Source: Deltaproteobacteria bacterium UBA2409 (GTDB taxonomy: Bacteria; Bdellovibrionota_C; UBA2361; DDRT01). From it: a stretch of DNA of 23,216 nt. Shown here in pieces: positions 7,417 to 14,337 of this stretch. The stretch covers positions 118,001-141,216 of the forward strand of contig DDRT01000012.1 in NCBI GenBank assembly GCA_002343185.1, given 5' to 3'. Under the pieces are notes generated by a model that was not told the DNA's origin, did not search any database, and worked only from the letters and a program-made list of their open reading frames with translations. The position numbers and the translations under genes are program-made. Positions within the stretch are counted from its first letter, which is position 1. Each line of letters starts with the position of its first letter.

Positions 7417-7980
7417 CTATTTGTCCCTAGGAGCTAAAAGATCTTCTAAAAAAAATGCTGCTAGCTGAACTCTTCCCTCAATAGCTGCTTTCTTATAAAT
7501 GGTTGCTGCCTGTTGTCTAACTGTACTCTCACTAGTTTGTCTAGCCAAAGCCAATTCTTTAAAACTAAGTCCCTTAATTAGTAAAAAAGCAACATCTTTT
7601 TCTGCTTCTGATAATCCCCAATTTTCCAGCTGCTCCTCAATAGCTTTGGTCACACCATCTGAAAGCATTGATGCCCTTTCCTGCCACTTTTTAATGTCTT
7701 CATGTGCTAGCACTAAGCTTCGCTCTAGGCGAGCAGCCCTTGATTTCCAGCTCCTTGATAGCTTGAACCAAAGATATCCAGAAGCTATCACGGAAGAAAA
7801 AATGACCATAGATTCAAACAGCGCATGAAATAAGGTAGATCCATGCAAAACATCTTCAATTACATCAAATGTTGTGAGAACAGCTACGATCAATAGAACT
7901 AACAAACCAATTAGACGCTCTTTTTGTATGTCATTGACATCCTCATCTAATCCTACAAACGTTCTATTGAATTCTTCCAT
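7417..7980 (-). CDS. Membrane-anchored LuxR-type HTH transcription regulator
   Basis: A 187-residue protein with two hydrophobic helices at about residues 22-40 and 50-72, a charged helical linker (about 75-118, likely coiled coil) and a C-terminal LuxR/FixJ-type helix-turn-helix at about 122-180: LSEAEKDVAFLLIKGLSFKEL followed by TSESTVRQQAATIYKKA. No receiver or autoinducer-binding domain is present, so any signal would be sensed in or at the membrane. The HTH matches the family well, except that the usual N-H-x-K of the recognition helix is replaced (R-Q-Q-A). It is first in a minus-strand operon and divergent from the polyketide operon across 107 bases, making it the obvious candidate regulator of one or both. 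Confidence 0.82.
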   Translation of the reverse strand: MEEFNRTFVGLDEDVNDIQKERLIGLLVLLIVAVLTTFDVIEDVLHGSTLFHALFESMVIFSSVIASGYLWFKLSRSWKSRAARLERSLVLAHEDIKKWQERASMLSDGVTKAIEEQLENWGLSEAEKDVAFLLIKGLSFKELALARQTSESTVRQQAATIYKKAAIEGRVQLAAFFLEDLLAPRDK

Positions 7981-8039
7981 CTATTTGATAATAGGAAACA
8001 TTTTATCAGTTGTACATTAAGCTCATGAATTTTAGGGCT

Positions 8040-8068
8040 TTGTTCCTCGTCAAACCATTGAACAGTAT
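8040..8068 (+). promoter_or_regulatory. Possible sigma-70 promoter for the polyketide operon
   Basis: TTGTTC (8040-8045) and CAGTAT (8063-8068) lie 17 bases apart, 19 bases before the first gene of the operon. Matches to the consensus are partial, so this is only a candidate. The gene itself has a good AGGTGA ribosome site at about 8076-8081. Confidence 0.25.
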
Positions 8069-8087
8069 TTAAATATAGGTGAAATAG

Positions 8088-9170
8088 ATGGACTTTGATG
8101 TTCTAATAATTGGAGGGTCAATTGCAGGATCTTCAGCAGCTTTGGCGCTCAAGGGTTCCGGATTAAATGTCGGAATAATAGACAAAGCTGTGTTTCCCAG
8201 GCGAAAACCTTGCGGAGAAGGTCTGTCAGGGAGGGGGTTTGAGGCTCTTAGATCCTTAGGAATTTCTTCAAACGAATTGCTTTCCCTTGGACAACCATTT
8301 TACGGATTTATAATTGAGCGGAAAGGTAGAGTTAGTCATATAAATTCTCCAGATGAATTTGGACTCGGTATCTCAAGATTGGAACTTGATAGCTTCCTAT
8401 TAAATCGAACGAGAGAGCATACGACATTTATCAACGACGAAGTGGAAGATGTTTCAACTTCGGGAGAAGTTTTTCTCAGATCTTCAAAATTAACTGCTAA
8501 GGTTTTAATAGTAGGAGATGGTAATGGAAAAATAACTAAAAGCTTCAATAAATTTAGTAAGAGAGGTACTCGATCAGGTGTGTCTGCATTGTTCTCAGGT
8601 ACCTCTAATAAATCCATAGATAACGTTTTCATAAAAATATGCGATGAGTTCGAAATTTATGTAACCCCACTTTCAGTAAGTACTCTAAATGTAGCGGTTC
8701 TTGGAACGATTAATTCAAAAGTGAATATAAGAGATGTTCTTATCAGTGAAGAACTAAAGGAATGGCTAAATATAAGTGTAGGCTTTGATGGAAAGTTATT
8801 TTCAAGGGTCTACGGAAAAAGTGGATTATGTAATACGCGCAGAGAATGTTCCGTAGGCAGAATATTGTTTGCTGGCGATTCAGTCGAACAATTTGATCCT
8901 TTAGGGGGCATGGGGATGACTCATGCTATAATTACCGGAATTCTTTCAGGAAGAGCTGCACAAAAAATTTTGCAAACTCCTAGTGAAGAAGACAAAGTAA
9001 AAGAAACTTATAAAACTCAGCAGAATTCAATTGCTAAGCCCTTCAGAAGGCATACAAGAATATCTCAGAGGTTTGTGCAATTGGCGAGATTTTTACCTTC
9101 AAGTATTAATCTTGCAAACACGGCTGTTGGACATCATGCAGTAAAATTTATTCAAAGGGTAACTATATGA
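8088..9170 (+). CDS. FAD-dependent oxidoreductase/monooxygenase of the geranylgeranyl-reductase-like group
   Basis: A 360-residue flavoprotein. The N-terminal dinucleotide fold is at residues 5-32 (VLIIGGSIAGSSAALAL, then the GIIDKA acidic residue), followed by PRRKPCGEGLS (38-47), the signature of the geranylgeranyl reductase/aromatic hydroxylase superfamily; SRLELDSFL (96-104); and the second FAD motif FAGDSVEQFDPLGGMGMTHAI (261-281). In the related Streptomyces srs cluster a flavoprotein hydroxylates alkylresorcinol to a quinone, and that role is inferred here; a double-bond reductase is the main alternative. First gene of the operon, its TGA overlaps the YceI ATG. Start chosen for the AGGTGA site six bases upstream. 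Confidence 0.82.
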   Translation: MDFDVLIIGGSIAGSSAALALKGSGLNVGIIDKAVFPRRKPCGEGLSGRGFEALRSLGISSNELLSLGQPFYGFIIERKGRVSHINSPDEFGLGISRLELDSFLLNRTREHTTFINDEVEDVSTSGEVFLRSSKLTAKVLIVGDGNGKITKSFNKFSKRGTRSGVSALFSGTSNKSIDNVFIKICDEFEIYVTPLSVSTLNVAVLGTINSKVNIRDVLISEELKEWLNISVGFDGKLFSRVYGKSGLCNTRRECSVGRILFAGDSVEQFDPLGGMGMTHAIITGILSGRAAQKILQTPSEEDKVKETYKTQQNSIAKPFRRHTRISQRFVQLARFLPSSINLANTAVGHHAVKFIQRVTI

Positions 9171-9784
9171 GAATGTTATTCACATTTATAGTGCTAATTT
9201 TAATCTTGGAGAATACTTTGTTGGCTCAAGAGTGGCAGATGCCATGTCACTTATCTGAAGCAAATACAAAAGTGCAATTTGAGATTGATTCAACTTGGCA
9301 CAAGATCGTAGGCAAAGTTAAAGACTTTAGTGGAGATATTTGGCTTTCAAATTCACTAGATCCAAAATCTATTAGAGCAAGACTAACCTTCCCTGTTCTT
9401 GGATTTGATACTGACAATAAAAGTCGTGACCATGAGCTTAGACATGTCATGCATGTCGATGCCTTTCCTAATGTTGAATACGAACTTACTAGAGTAGATG
9501 GGATATGTTCTTTAAAAGAATTTGAACAGGCCAAATATTGTAACATTACTCTTAGTGGAAATCTCAAAATCTCAGGAGTAATGAAGGAAGTTTCGATTCC
9601 TGGCTCTATTTTGTTTGAAAATAATATCTACAAAGTTTCAGGAACTTTACCAATATCGTGGGGGGAGTACGGCGTAGAGGATCCATCTATCTTTATTGCA
9701 AAGTTAGATCCTATAGCTCAGGTAAAATTTAGCCTAGATATACCTTCTAAGGCTTTGAAGGAGGATCATGCCAAGCATACTTAG
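9167..9784 (+). CDS. Exported YceI-family lipid-binding protein
   Basis: A 205-residue product with a clear export signal (hydrophobic residues 4-19, then LLAQEW, cleavage likely after LLA or AQ). The mature part follows the YceI beta-barrel pattern: STWHKIVGKVKDFSGDIWL, then SRDHELRHVMHVDAFPNVEYEL, which corresponds to the family's SRD-x-H-L-R...F-D-x-x-x-F-P-x-I/V motif, and PISWGEYGVEDPS. YceI-fold proteins are lipocalin-like periplasmic barrels; a Thermus member was crystallised holding a polyisoprenoid. Within a polyketide-lipid operon it is a natural carrier or chaperone for the product, which is inference. It overlaps the upstream flavoprotein gene by 4 bases and the downstream synthase gene by 17. 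Confidence 0.87.
   Translation: MRMLFTFIVLILILENTLLAQEWQMPCHLSEANTKVQFEIDSTWHKIVGKVKDFSGDIWLSNSLDPKSIRARLTFPVLGFDTDNKSRDHELRHVMHVDAFPNVEYELTRVDGICSLKEFEQAKYCNITLSGNLKISGVMKEVSIPGSILFENNIYKVSGTLPISWGEYGVEDPSIFIAKLDPIAQVKFSLDIPSKALKEDHAKHT
9758..9764 (+). promoter_or_regulatory. Full-consensus ribosome binding site of the type III PKS gene
   Basis: AAGGAGG, the complete anti-Shine-Dalgarno complement, lies inside the end of the YceI reading frame, three bases before the ATG at 9768. It fixes the start and suggests strong, independent translation initiation despite the gene overlap. Confidence 0.75.
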
Positions 9785-10808
9785 CATAGGCACGGCTTTA
9801 CCAGAGTTTAACTATTCAACAAGCGACGTAGAAGACATAGGTAAAAATTGGCTCAAAAATGACGACCTTCTTCTTCAACAGTTTTCAAGATTCGTTAAAT
9901 CATCAAAAGTTCAAAATAGAAGATTTGTAATTCCAAAAGAAGAAATACTAAATCTCGGTGGGCTAAGAAACAGAGCCTCCATATTTGAAGAATCAGGGGT
10001 GCTCCTTGGCGAATCGTCAATACTAGATGCTATAAGAAATTCAAACACACAGTTGTCTGATCTAGATTGTATGGTTTTCACATCCTGTAGCTGTCCTACC
10101 ATTCCATCAATTGATGGGCAGTTAGTTAATCGACTAGGGCTAAATAGAAACATTACACGTGTTCCAATTTTTCAGTATGGATGCGCTGGTGGAGTTGCTG
10201 GATTGGCATTGGCTTCAAAACTTACTGAGAGCCACAATTTTGTCTGTCTAAGCAGTGTAGAAATTTGCTCAATGGTTTTTCAGCCACAAAATTTTAATCC
10301 TGCTCAGTTAGTTGGCTCTGCAATATTTGCTGATGGTAGCGCGTCAGTAATTTTATCTAAAATTGAAAAAGGTCTTACAATCCGTGCCACTCGATCATTT
10401 TTAATCCCTAATTCGAGAGAATTGATGGGTTATTCTATATTAGATGATGGATTTCATTTATTACTTGATAAGAGCCTTCCACAAAAACTAATTGAGATAG
10501 CTCCTGATATCATAGAATCATTTTTGAAAGAGAACTCTCTTGAAAGAACTGATGTTGATTATTGGTTATTTCACCCCGGCGGAATAAAGATTCTAGATTT
10601 TTTAGAAAACGCTCTGGAGATTCCATATGAAAAATGTAGATGGTCCAGAGAGACCCTATATTCGATCGGTAACGTTTCCTCAGCTACAGTTCTTTTCGTA
10701 ATTAAAAGATTCTTAGAAGAAACTAAGTTAAAAAAAGGAGATAAGGTTATTCTTTTGGGGATAGGTCCTGGGCTTACAATTGAGCTTATCTTATTTGAGT
10801 GGGCTTAA
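9768..10808 (+). CDS. Type III polyketide synthase (chalcone/stilbene/alkylresorcinol synthase family)
   Basis: A 346-residue thiolase-fold enzyme. The catalytic triad is complete: C139 in FQYGCAGGVAGL, H269 in WLFHPGG and N302 in SIGNVSSATVLF; the C-terminal GIGPGLTIE loop matches the family G-F-G-P-G. FHPGG and GNVSS distinguish it from FabH-type ketoacyl-ACP synthases, and no ACP gene is nearby, as expected for enzymes that work directly on CoA esters. Such enzymes extend a fatty acyl-CoA starter with malonyl-CoA units and cyclise it to alkylresorcinols or alkylpyrones in the cytoplasm; the starter and ring type cannot be read here. It overlaps YceI upstream and closely abuts the methyltransferase downstream. 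It is the defining gene of the operon. Confidence 0.92.
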   Translation: MPSILSIGTALPEFNYSTSDVEDIGKNWLKNDDLLLQQFSRFVKSSKVQNRRFVIPKEEILNLGGLRNRASIFEESGVLLGESSILDAIRNSNTQLSDLDCMVFTSCSCPTIPSIDGQLVNRLGLNRNITRVPIFQYGCAGGVAGLALASKLTESHNFVCLSSVEICSMVFQPQNFNPAQLVGSAIFADGSASVILSKIEKGLTIRATRSFLIPNSRELMGYSILDDGFHLLLDKSLPQKLIEIAPDIIESFLKENSLERTDVDYWLFHPGGIKILDFLENALEIPYEKCRWSRETLYSIGNVSSATVLFVIKRFLEETKLKKGDKVILLGIGPGLTIELILFEWA

Positions 10809-10813
10809 AATGT

Positions 10814-11518
10814 ATGAGTCCACCGAACGATCTTACAATGTACACCGATTATGCGCATGAATGGTGGAATGATAAGAATTCTAAGTTTAGATCTCTACAA
10901 CGTATTAGCAAATTTAAGATCGAGCTTATTAATGAGTGGATTGGTGATGTATCTGGATTGAATATAGTAGATCTTGGATGTGGCGGAGGATTGATCTCCA
11001 TACCACTAATAGAGATGGGAGCCAACTTAACTGGAATTGACATCAGTGATACAAGCATCAAAGTTGCTATTAAAAAATCAAAATTGGGTGGTAAATTCTT
11101 TGTTAGAAACATAAAAAACACCGAGTTACCTGACGATTCATCTGACCTGGTGATACTAGCTGATGTCTTGGATCACATAGAGGACTATCCGAAGATCCTT
11201 GAAGAAGCATCAAGAATTACAAAAAAGGGTGGATTAATATTTGTAAGCACAATTAATAGAACAATTCTCTCTAAAATTTTCGCTTTATATCTTGGGGAAG
11301 GGTTCGGCTTTATTCCAAAAGGAACCCACGACTATAAGCTATTCATAAGGCCACACGAGCTAATAAATAATGCCAAACTTTTTGGACTTAAACAGATAAA
11401 AATTCAAGGTGAATTCCCAAAAGTTTTTAGCACATTAATAGCCCATGCGATCTGTTTTCGTAAAAGCACAACTCAGGCATTAGCGTATTCAATTTTATTC
11501 CAGAAGGATATCTCGTGA
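10814..11518 (+). CDS. UbiG-like SAM-dependent O-methyltransferase
   Basis: About 234 residues from ATG 10814; a GTG at 10799 would add MGLKC and overlap the synthase by 10 bases, and neither has a clear ribosome site. SAM motif I is NIVDLGCGGGLIS, followed by the acidic end of strand 2 (GIDIS) and VILADVLDHIEDYP. More specific is the resemblance to UbiG: AHEWWNDKNSKFRSLQRIS near the N-terminus, STINRT, then FIPKGTHDYKLFIRPHEL, which match UbiG segments beyond the generic fold. UbiG methylates phenolic hydroxyls of ubiquinone precursors, so this enzyme probably methylates a ring hydroxyl of the polyketide product. Its stop overlaps the next gene (GTGA). Confidence 0.83.
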   Translation: MSPPNDLTMYTDYAHEWWNDKNSKFRSLQRISKFKIELINEWIGDVSGLNIVDLGCGGGLISIPLIEMGANLTGIDISDTSIKVAIKKSKLGGKFFVRNIKNTELPDDSSDLVILADVLDHIEDYPKILEEASRITKKGGLIFVSTINRTILSKIFALYLGEGFGFIPKGTHDYKLFIRPHELINNAKLFGLKQIKIQGEFPKVFSTLIAHAICFRKSTTQALAYSILFQKDIS

Positions 11519-12243
11519 TTATGAGTAAAAGGCTTTTTGCTTTTGCATTAGGACTTTTTTGTCACCTCATGTTTATATCAGCCGTTGGTTTGATGAGTTG
11601 GTCTATTTTCTACGGCATGACGAAAAGTATTTATCCAATCGGAGGAGATTTAGGTCGATATTTTAACTTAGTTCTTCTAGTTCAGTTTCCTTTGTTTCAT
11701 TCTATGTTACTCACTAAGAATGGGCAGTCATTCTTACGGTTACTGACTCTAAATAAATTTGGATACGATTTGAACACGACATGGTTTGCACTAATTTCCT
11801 CAGCTCAATTATTGTTTGTGTTCGTATTTTGGACTCCTTCGAGTGGTTATACCTTCTCAGCTCAAGGCATGGTTCTATTTGTCTGGGGGATGATTTATTT
11901 TGCCTCTTGGATCTTACTGGCTAAGTCTATGTACGACGCAAGTCTTCCTCTTCAGTTAGGAGCGCTAGGATGGATGGCTGTGTCAAAGGGAAAGCGCCCA
12001 AAGTACCCAGGAATGCCTATGGAAGGTACTTTCAGAGTTTGCAGACAACCTATTTACTTATCTTTTTTTCTTATCATATTAACAGCTCCTTTTTGGAGCG
12101 TGGATCATTTGATTTTATTGATACTTTGGGGTGCATACTGTTTTGTTGGCCCGATGTTTAAAGAGAAGCGATATCAAAGAATTTACGGTGATACTTTCTC
12201 AAACTACAAGGAAAAAACTCCATACATGATTCCTATAAAATAG
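11515..12243 (+). CDS. ICMT-like integral-membrane methyltransferase
   Basis: A 242-residue hydrophobic protein with about five to six membrane helices. The C-terminal half carries the isoprenylcysteine carboxyl methyltransferase pattern: GTFRVCRQPIYLSFF (171-185), where most members have R-H-P-x-Y, and EKRYQRIYGDTFSNYKEKTPYMIP (217-240), the SAM-site E-x-x-Y...Y-x-x-Y-x-x-x-x-P-x-x-I-P motif. Homologues beside type III PKS genes in Bacillus (BpsB) O-methylate alkylpyrones, supporting a similar role on a membrane-embedded lipid. The RHP to RQP change (H to Q) is unusual and may alter activity. GTG 11515 is preferred over ATG 11521 because AAGGA ends six bases before it and it overlaps the upstream TGA. 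Confidence 0.75.
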   Translation: MIMSKRLFAFALGLFCHLMFISAVGLMSWSIFYGMTKSIYPIGGDLGRYFNLVLLVQFPLFHSMLLTKNGQSFLRLLTLNKFGYDLNTTWFALISSAQLLFVFVFWTPSSGYTFSAQGMVLFVWGMIYFASWILLAKSMYDASLPLQLGALGWMAVSKGKRPKYPGMPMEGTFRVCRQPIYLSFFLIILTAPFWSVDHLILLILWGAYCFVGPMFKEKRYQRIYGDTFSNYKEKTPYMIPIK

Positions 12244-12273
12244 GATAACTTTATCGAAAAAAAACCAATAAAT

Positions 12274-12461
12274 TAAACCCTGCGCTCAAAAAAAATAATT
12301 GTGCCTTAAATATCACTTAAACATCCTTGATAGGGGAAGTTAAGGGTTCAAGCAATGCAGGGTTTATGTGTTATCTACGGCGCGGCTTAGCGAAGCCGCG
12401 CTCGCCCAGCATGCAGCCCAAATTTTTCGCTAGCACTCAAAATTCAACTGCGCTGGGTTTA
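12274..12461. repeat. Structured intergenic region with nested inverted repeats
   Basis: The 241-bp gap between convergent genes holds no credible ORF. TAAACCCTGC (12274-12283) is the exact inverse of GCAGGGTTTA (12357-12366), and a related arm TGCGCTGGGTTTA lies at 12449-12461. Between them is a perfect 9-bp GC hairpin, GCGCGGCTT/AAGCCGCGC (12380-12401), with an AGCG loop. CCCAGC near 12405-12410 can pair with GCTGGG near 12453. This may be a bidirectional terminator or a degenerate palindromic element; no T-run follows the GC hairpin. Confidence 0.45.
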
Positions 12462-12484
12462 TATAAATATTAGGAAAGCATCAA

Positions 12485-14278
12485 TCATTTCTCTCTAGCC
12501 CAAACTTTACTTTTCCTTGGTGGGAACGCAAGAGCAAAGTCTTCAGTAACATTAGAAAGATTAGGGTTATAAAAGGGATCATTTTCGAGATCCCATTTTT
12601 GTTGCATATAAGATATCTCCTTATTGAATCTGGAGATTTTTTCTGGTGAGTCCTCATATCCTCGGCTCACTGATTCGTGATGGATGAGTCTTGCATATGG
12701 GGTATAAATATTTCTGTATCCAAGCTCCTGCACCTTCAAACAGAGGTCTACATCATTAAAAGCAACAGCTAGGTTCACTTCATCGAATCCTCCTGTGGCT
12801 CTAAAAATTTCTGTTCTTACTAAAAGGCATGCTGCCGTAACTGCAGAAACAGAATGCCTTAATATATTTCTATTGAAGTATCCTGGGTCAGAGCCATTAA
12901 AAAACTTATGAGAATGTCCAGCAACGCCCCCAATCCCTAAAATTACTCCAGCATGTTGAATCCTACCATCTGGATATAAAAGCTTTGCTCCTACAGCTCC
13001 AGTATCTGGTCTAACTGCAAGTGAAACCATCTCAGAAAGCCAGTCTTGATCAATAACTTCGATGTCATTATTCAAAAACAATAGAAGCTCGCCTTTAGCC
13101 TCCTTTGCAGCTTTGTTATTAAGTCTTGAAAAATTAAACTCTCCCTCATCACGAATAACTTTAGGAAGAGTTTTTAAATACTCTAAAGTTTGGGGTTCAG
13201 AACTTTTATTATCGATAACTATAATTTCAAGATTTTGATAGTTCGTTTTATTCAACAGTCCATCTATACAAACTCTTAGTAATTCCTTTTTATCTTTCGT
13301 AGGAATAATCACAGAAACCAAAGGTTCAGACTTTGGATAGTCAACAACAACATGTTGATATGTAAGATCGTAACCGACCTCAACTCCTGGAAGATACTCT
13401 GATACGGCTCTTTGTTGAGACTGAAACACATATGGCTTAGCCTCAGCTGAGGAAGCAGTCGATGTAGAGATTGCTCTCCAATGGTATAAGATCTCAGGTA
13501 TATGTTTTATCTGATTATGATTGAGCCCTTTTGTATATCTCAAAATCAGATCCCAATCTTGAGCACCTTCAAAGCCTTCTCTAAACCCTCCAACCTCAAT
13601 GAGCTTCACTCTTCTAAATGCAGATAAGTGACAGATATAGTTCATCGAAACTAAAAGTTCAGGATCGAAGTCAGGTTTAAAAAATGGGAAAAACCGTTCT
13701 CCTTTCTCTGTAATTTTATCCTCATCAGTGTAGACAAAATGAACCTCAGGCTTTATCTCTTTAGCAATTCTATAAAGAGCATGAGGAGGTATCAGATCGT
13801 CATGATCTAGTAAAACTACCCATTCACCTTTTGAGCTGTCTAATGCATCCTGAGTTGCTAGTGATATTCCTCCATTTTTAGCTCGATTGATGATCTTAAC
13901 CTTTGGATCACTTTCATTATTCAAATATTTGATCGTTTCTTCATTAGTTGATCCATCGTTAACTATGATTAGCTCCCAAGCTTTATAGAGCTGATTTTTA
14001 ACGGAATCTATCGCCTCTTTTAGAAATTTAGGATCTGTATTGTAAACAGGCATTAAAACAGAGATAAGCGGCGAATCAAGCAATTTATCTCTCTTAATAA
14101 GTTCAATATCTCCTTTAGTTAAAGTATCGAACTGTTTGATCCACTCTTTATAGTTAGGGTCATAAAGCCTTAGCTTAGCTTTAATAGCAGTTATTCCGCC
14201 CTTTTTGAGAAGTTCTATGGCCTTTTTGATACTTCTTAGAGGTGACTTCTTAAACCTTTCAATAACTGCTGGATCCAT
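12485..14278 (-). CDS. Two-domain family 2 glycosyltransferase (surface polysaccharide type)
   Basis: A 597-residue soluble protein with two tandem GT-A domains. Domain 1 (about 72-290): ISVLMPVYNTD, IIVNDGSTNEE, LLDHDDLIP (D158, D160, D161), YTDEDKI and EGAQDWDLILR. Domain 2 (about 321-540): VSVIIPTKDK, IIVIDNKSSE, LLFLNNDIEVID, GAKLLYPDGRIQHAGV and FNDVDLCLKV. Both contain acidic metal/nucleotide-sugar residues, so both may be active. Such proteins transfer sugars in O-antigen, rhamnan or other surface glycans on the cytoplasmic face of the membrane. Residues 1-70 are a charged helical extension. It is divergent from the DprE1-like gene, with which it probably shares a pathway; the sugar is unknown. 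Confidence 0.88.
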   Translation of the reverse strand: MDPAVIERFKKSPLRSIKKAIELLKKGGITAIKAKLRLYDPNYKEWIKQFDTLTKGDIELIKRDKLLDSPLISVLMPVYNTDPKFLKEAIDSVKNQLYKAWELIIVNDGSTNEETIKYLNNESDPKVKIINRAKNGGISLATQDALDSSKGEWVVLLDHDDLIPPHALYRIAKEIKPEVHFVYTDEDKITEKGERFFPFFKPDFDPELLVSMNYICHLSAFRRVKLIEVGGFREGFEGAQDWDLILRYTKGLNHNQIKHIPEILYHWRAISTSTASSAEAKPYVFQSQQRAVSEYLPGVEVGYDLTYQHVVVDYPKSEPLVSVIIPTKDKKELLRVCIDGLLNKTNYQNLEIIVIDNKSSEPQTLEYLKTLPKVIRDEGEFNFSRLNNKAAKEAKGELLLFLNNDIEVIDQDWLSEMVSLAVRPDTGAVGAKLLYPDGRIQHAGVILGIGGVAGHSHKFFNGSDPGYFNRNILRHSVSAVTAACLLVRTEIFRATGGFDEVNLAVAFNDVDLCLKVQELGYRNIYTPYARLIHHESVSRGYEDSPEKISRFNKEISYMQQKWDLENDPFYNPNLSNVTEDFALAFPPRKSKVWAREK

Positions 14279-14337
14279 TGCTTGTGTATGAAAAGCTAGT
14301 TTATCTAGAGCTACATATCAAGTTAGACTGTCGAACT

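Noticed and set aside
12274..12366. Integron attC-like site from the inverted TAAACCC/GGGTTTA arms
   Set aside because: The core GTTRRRY/RYYYAAC boxes are not present in the right form and there is no integrase or cassette array.
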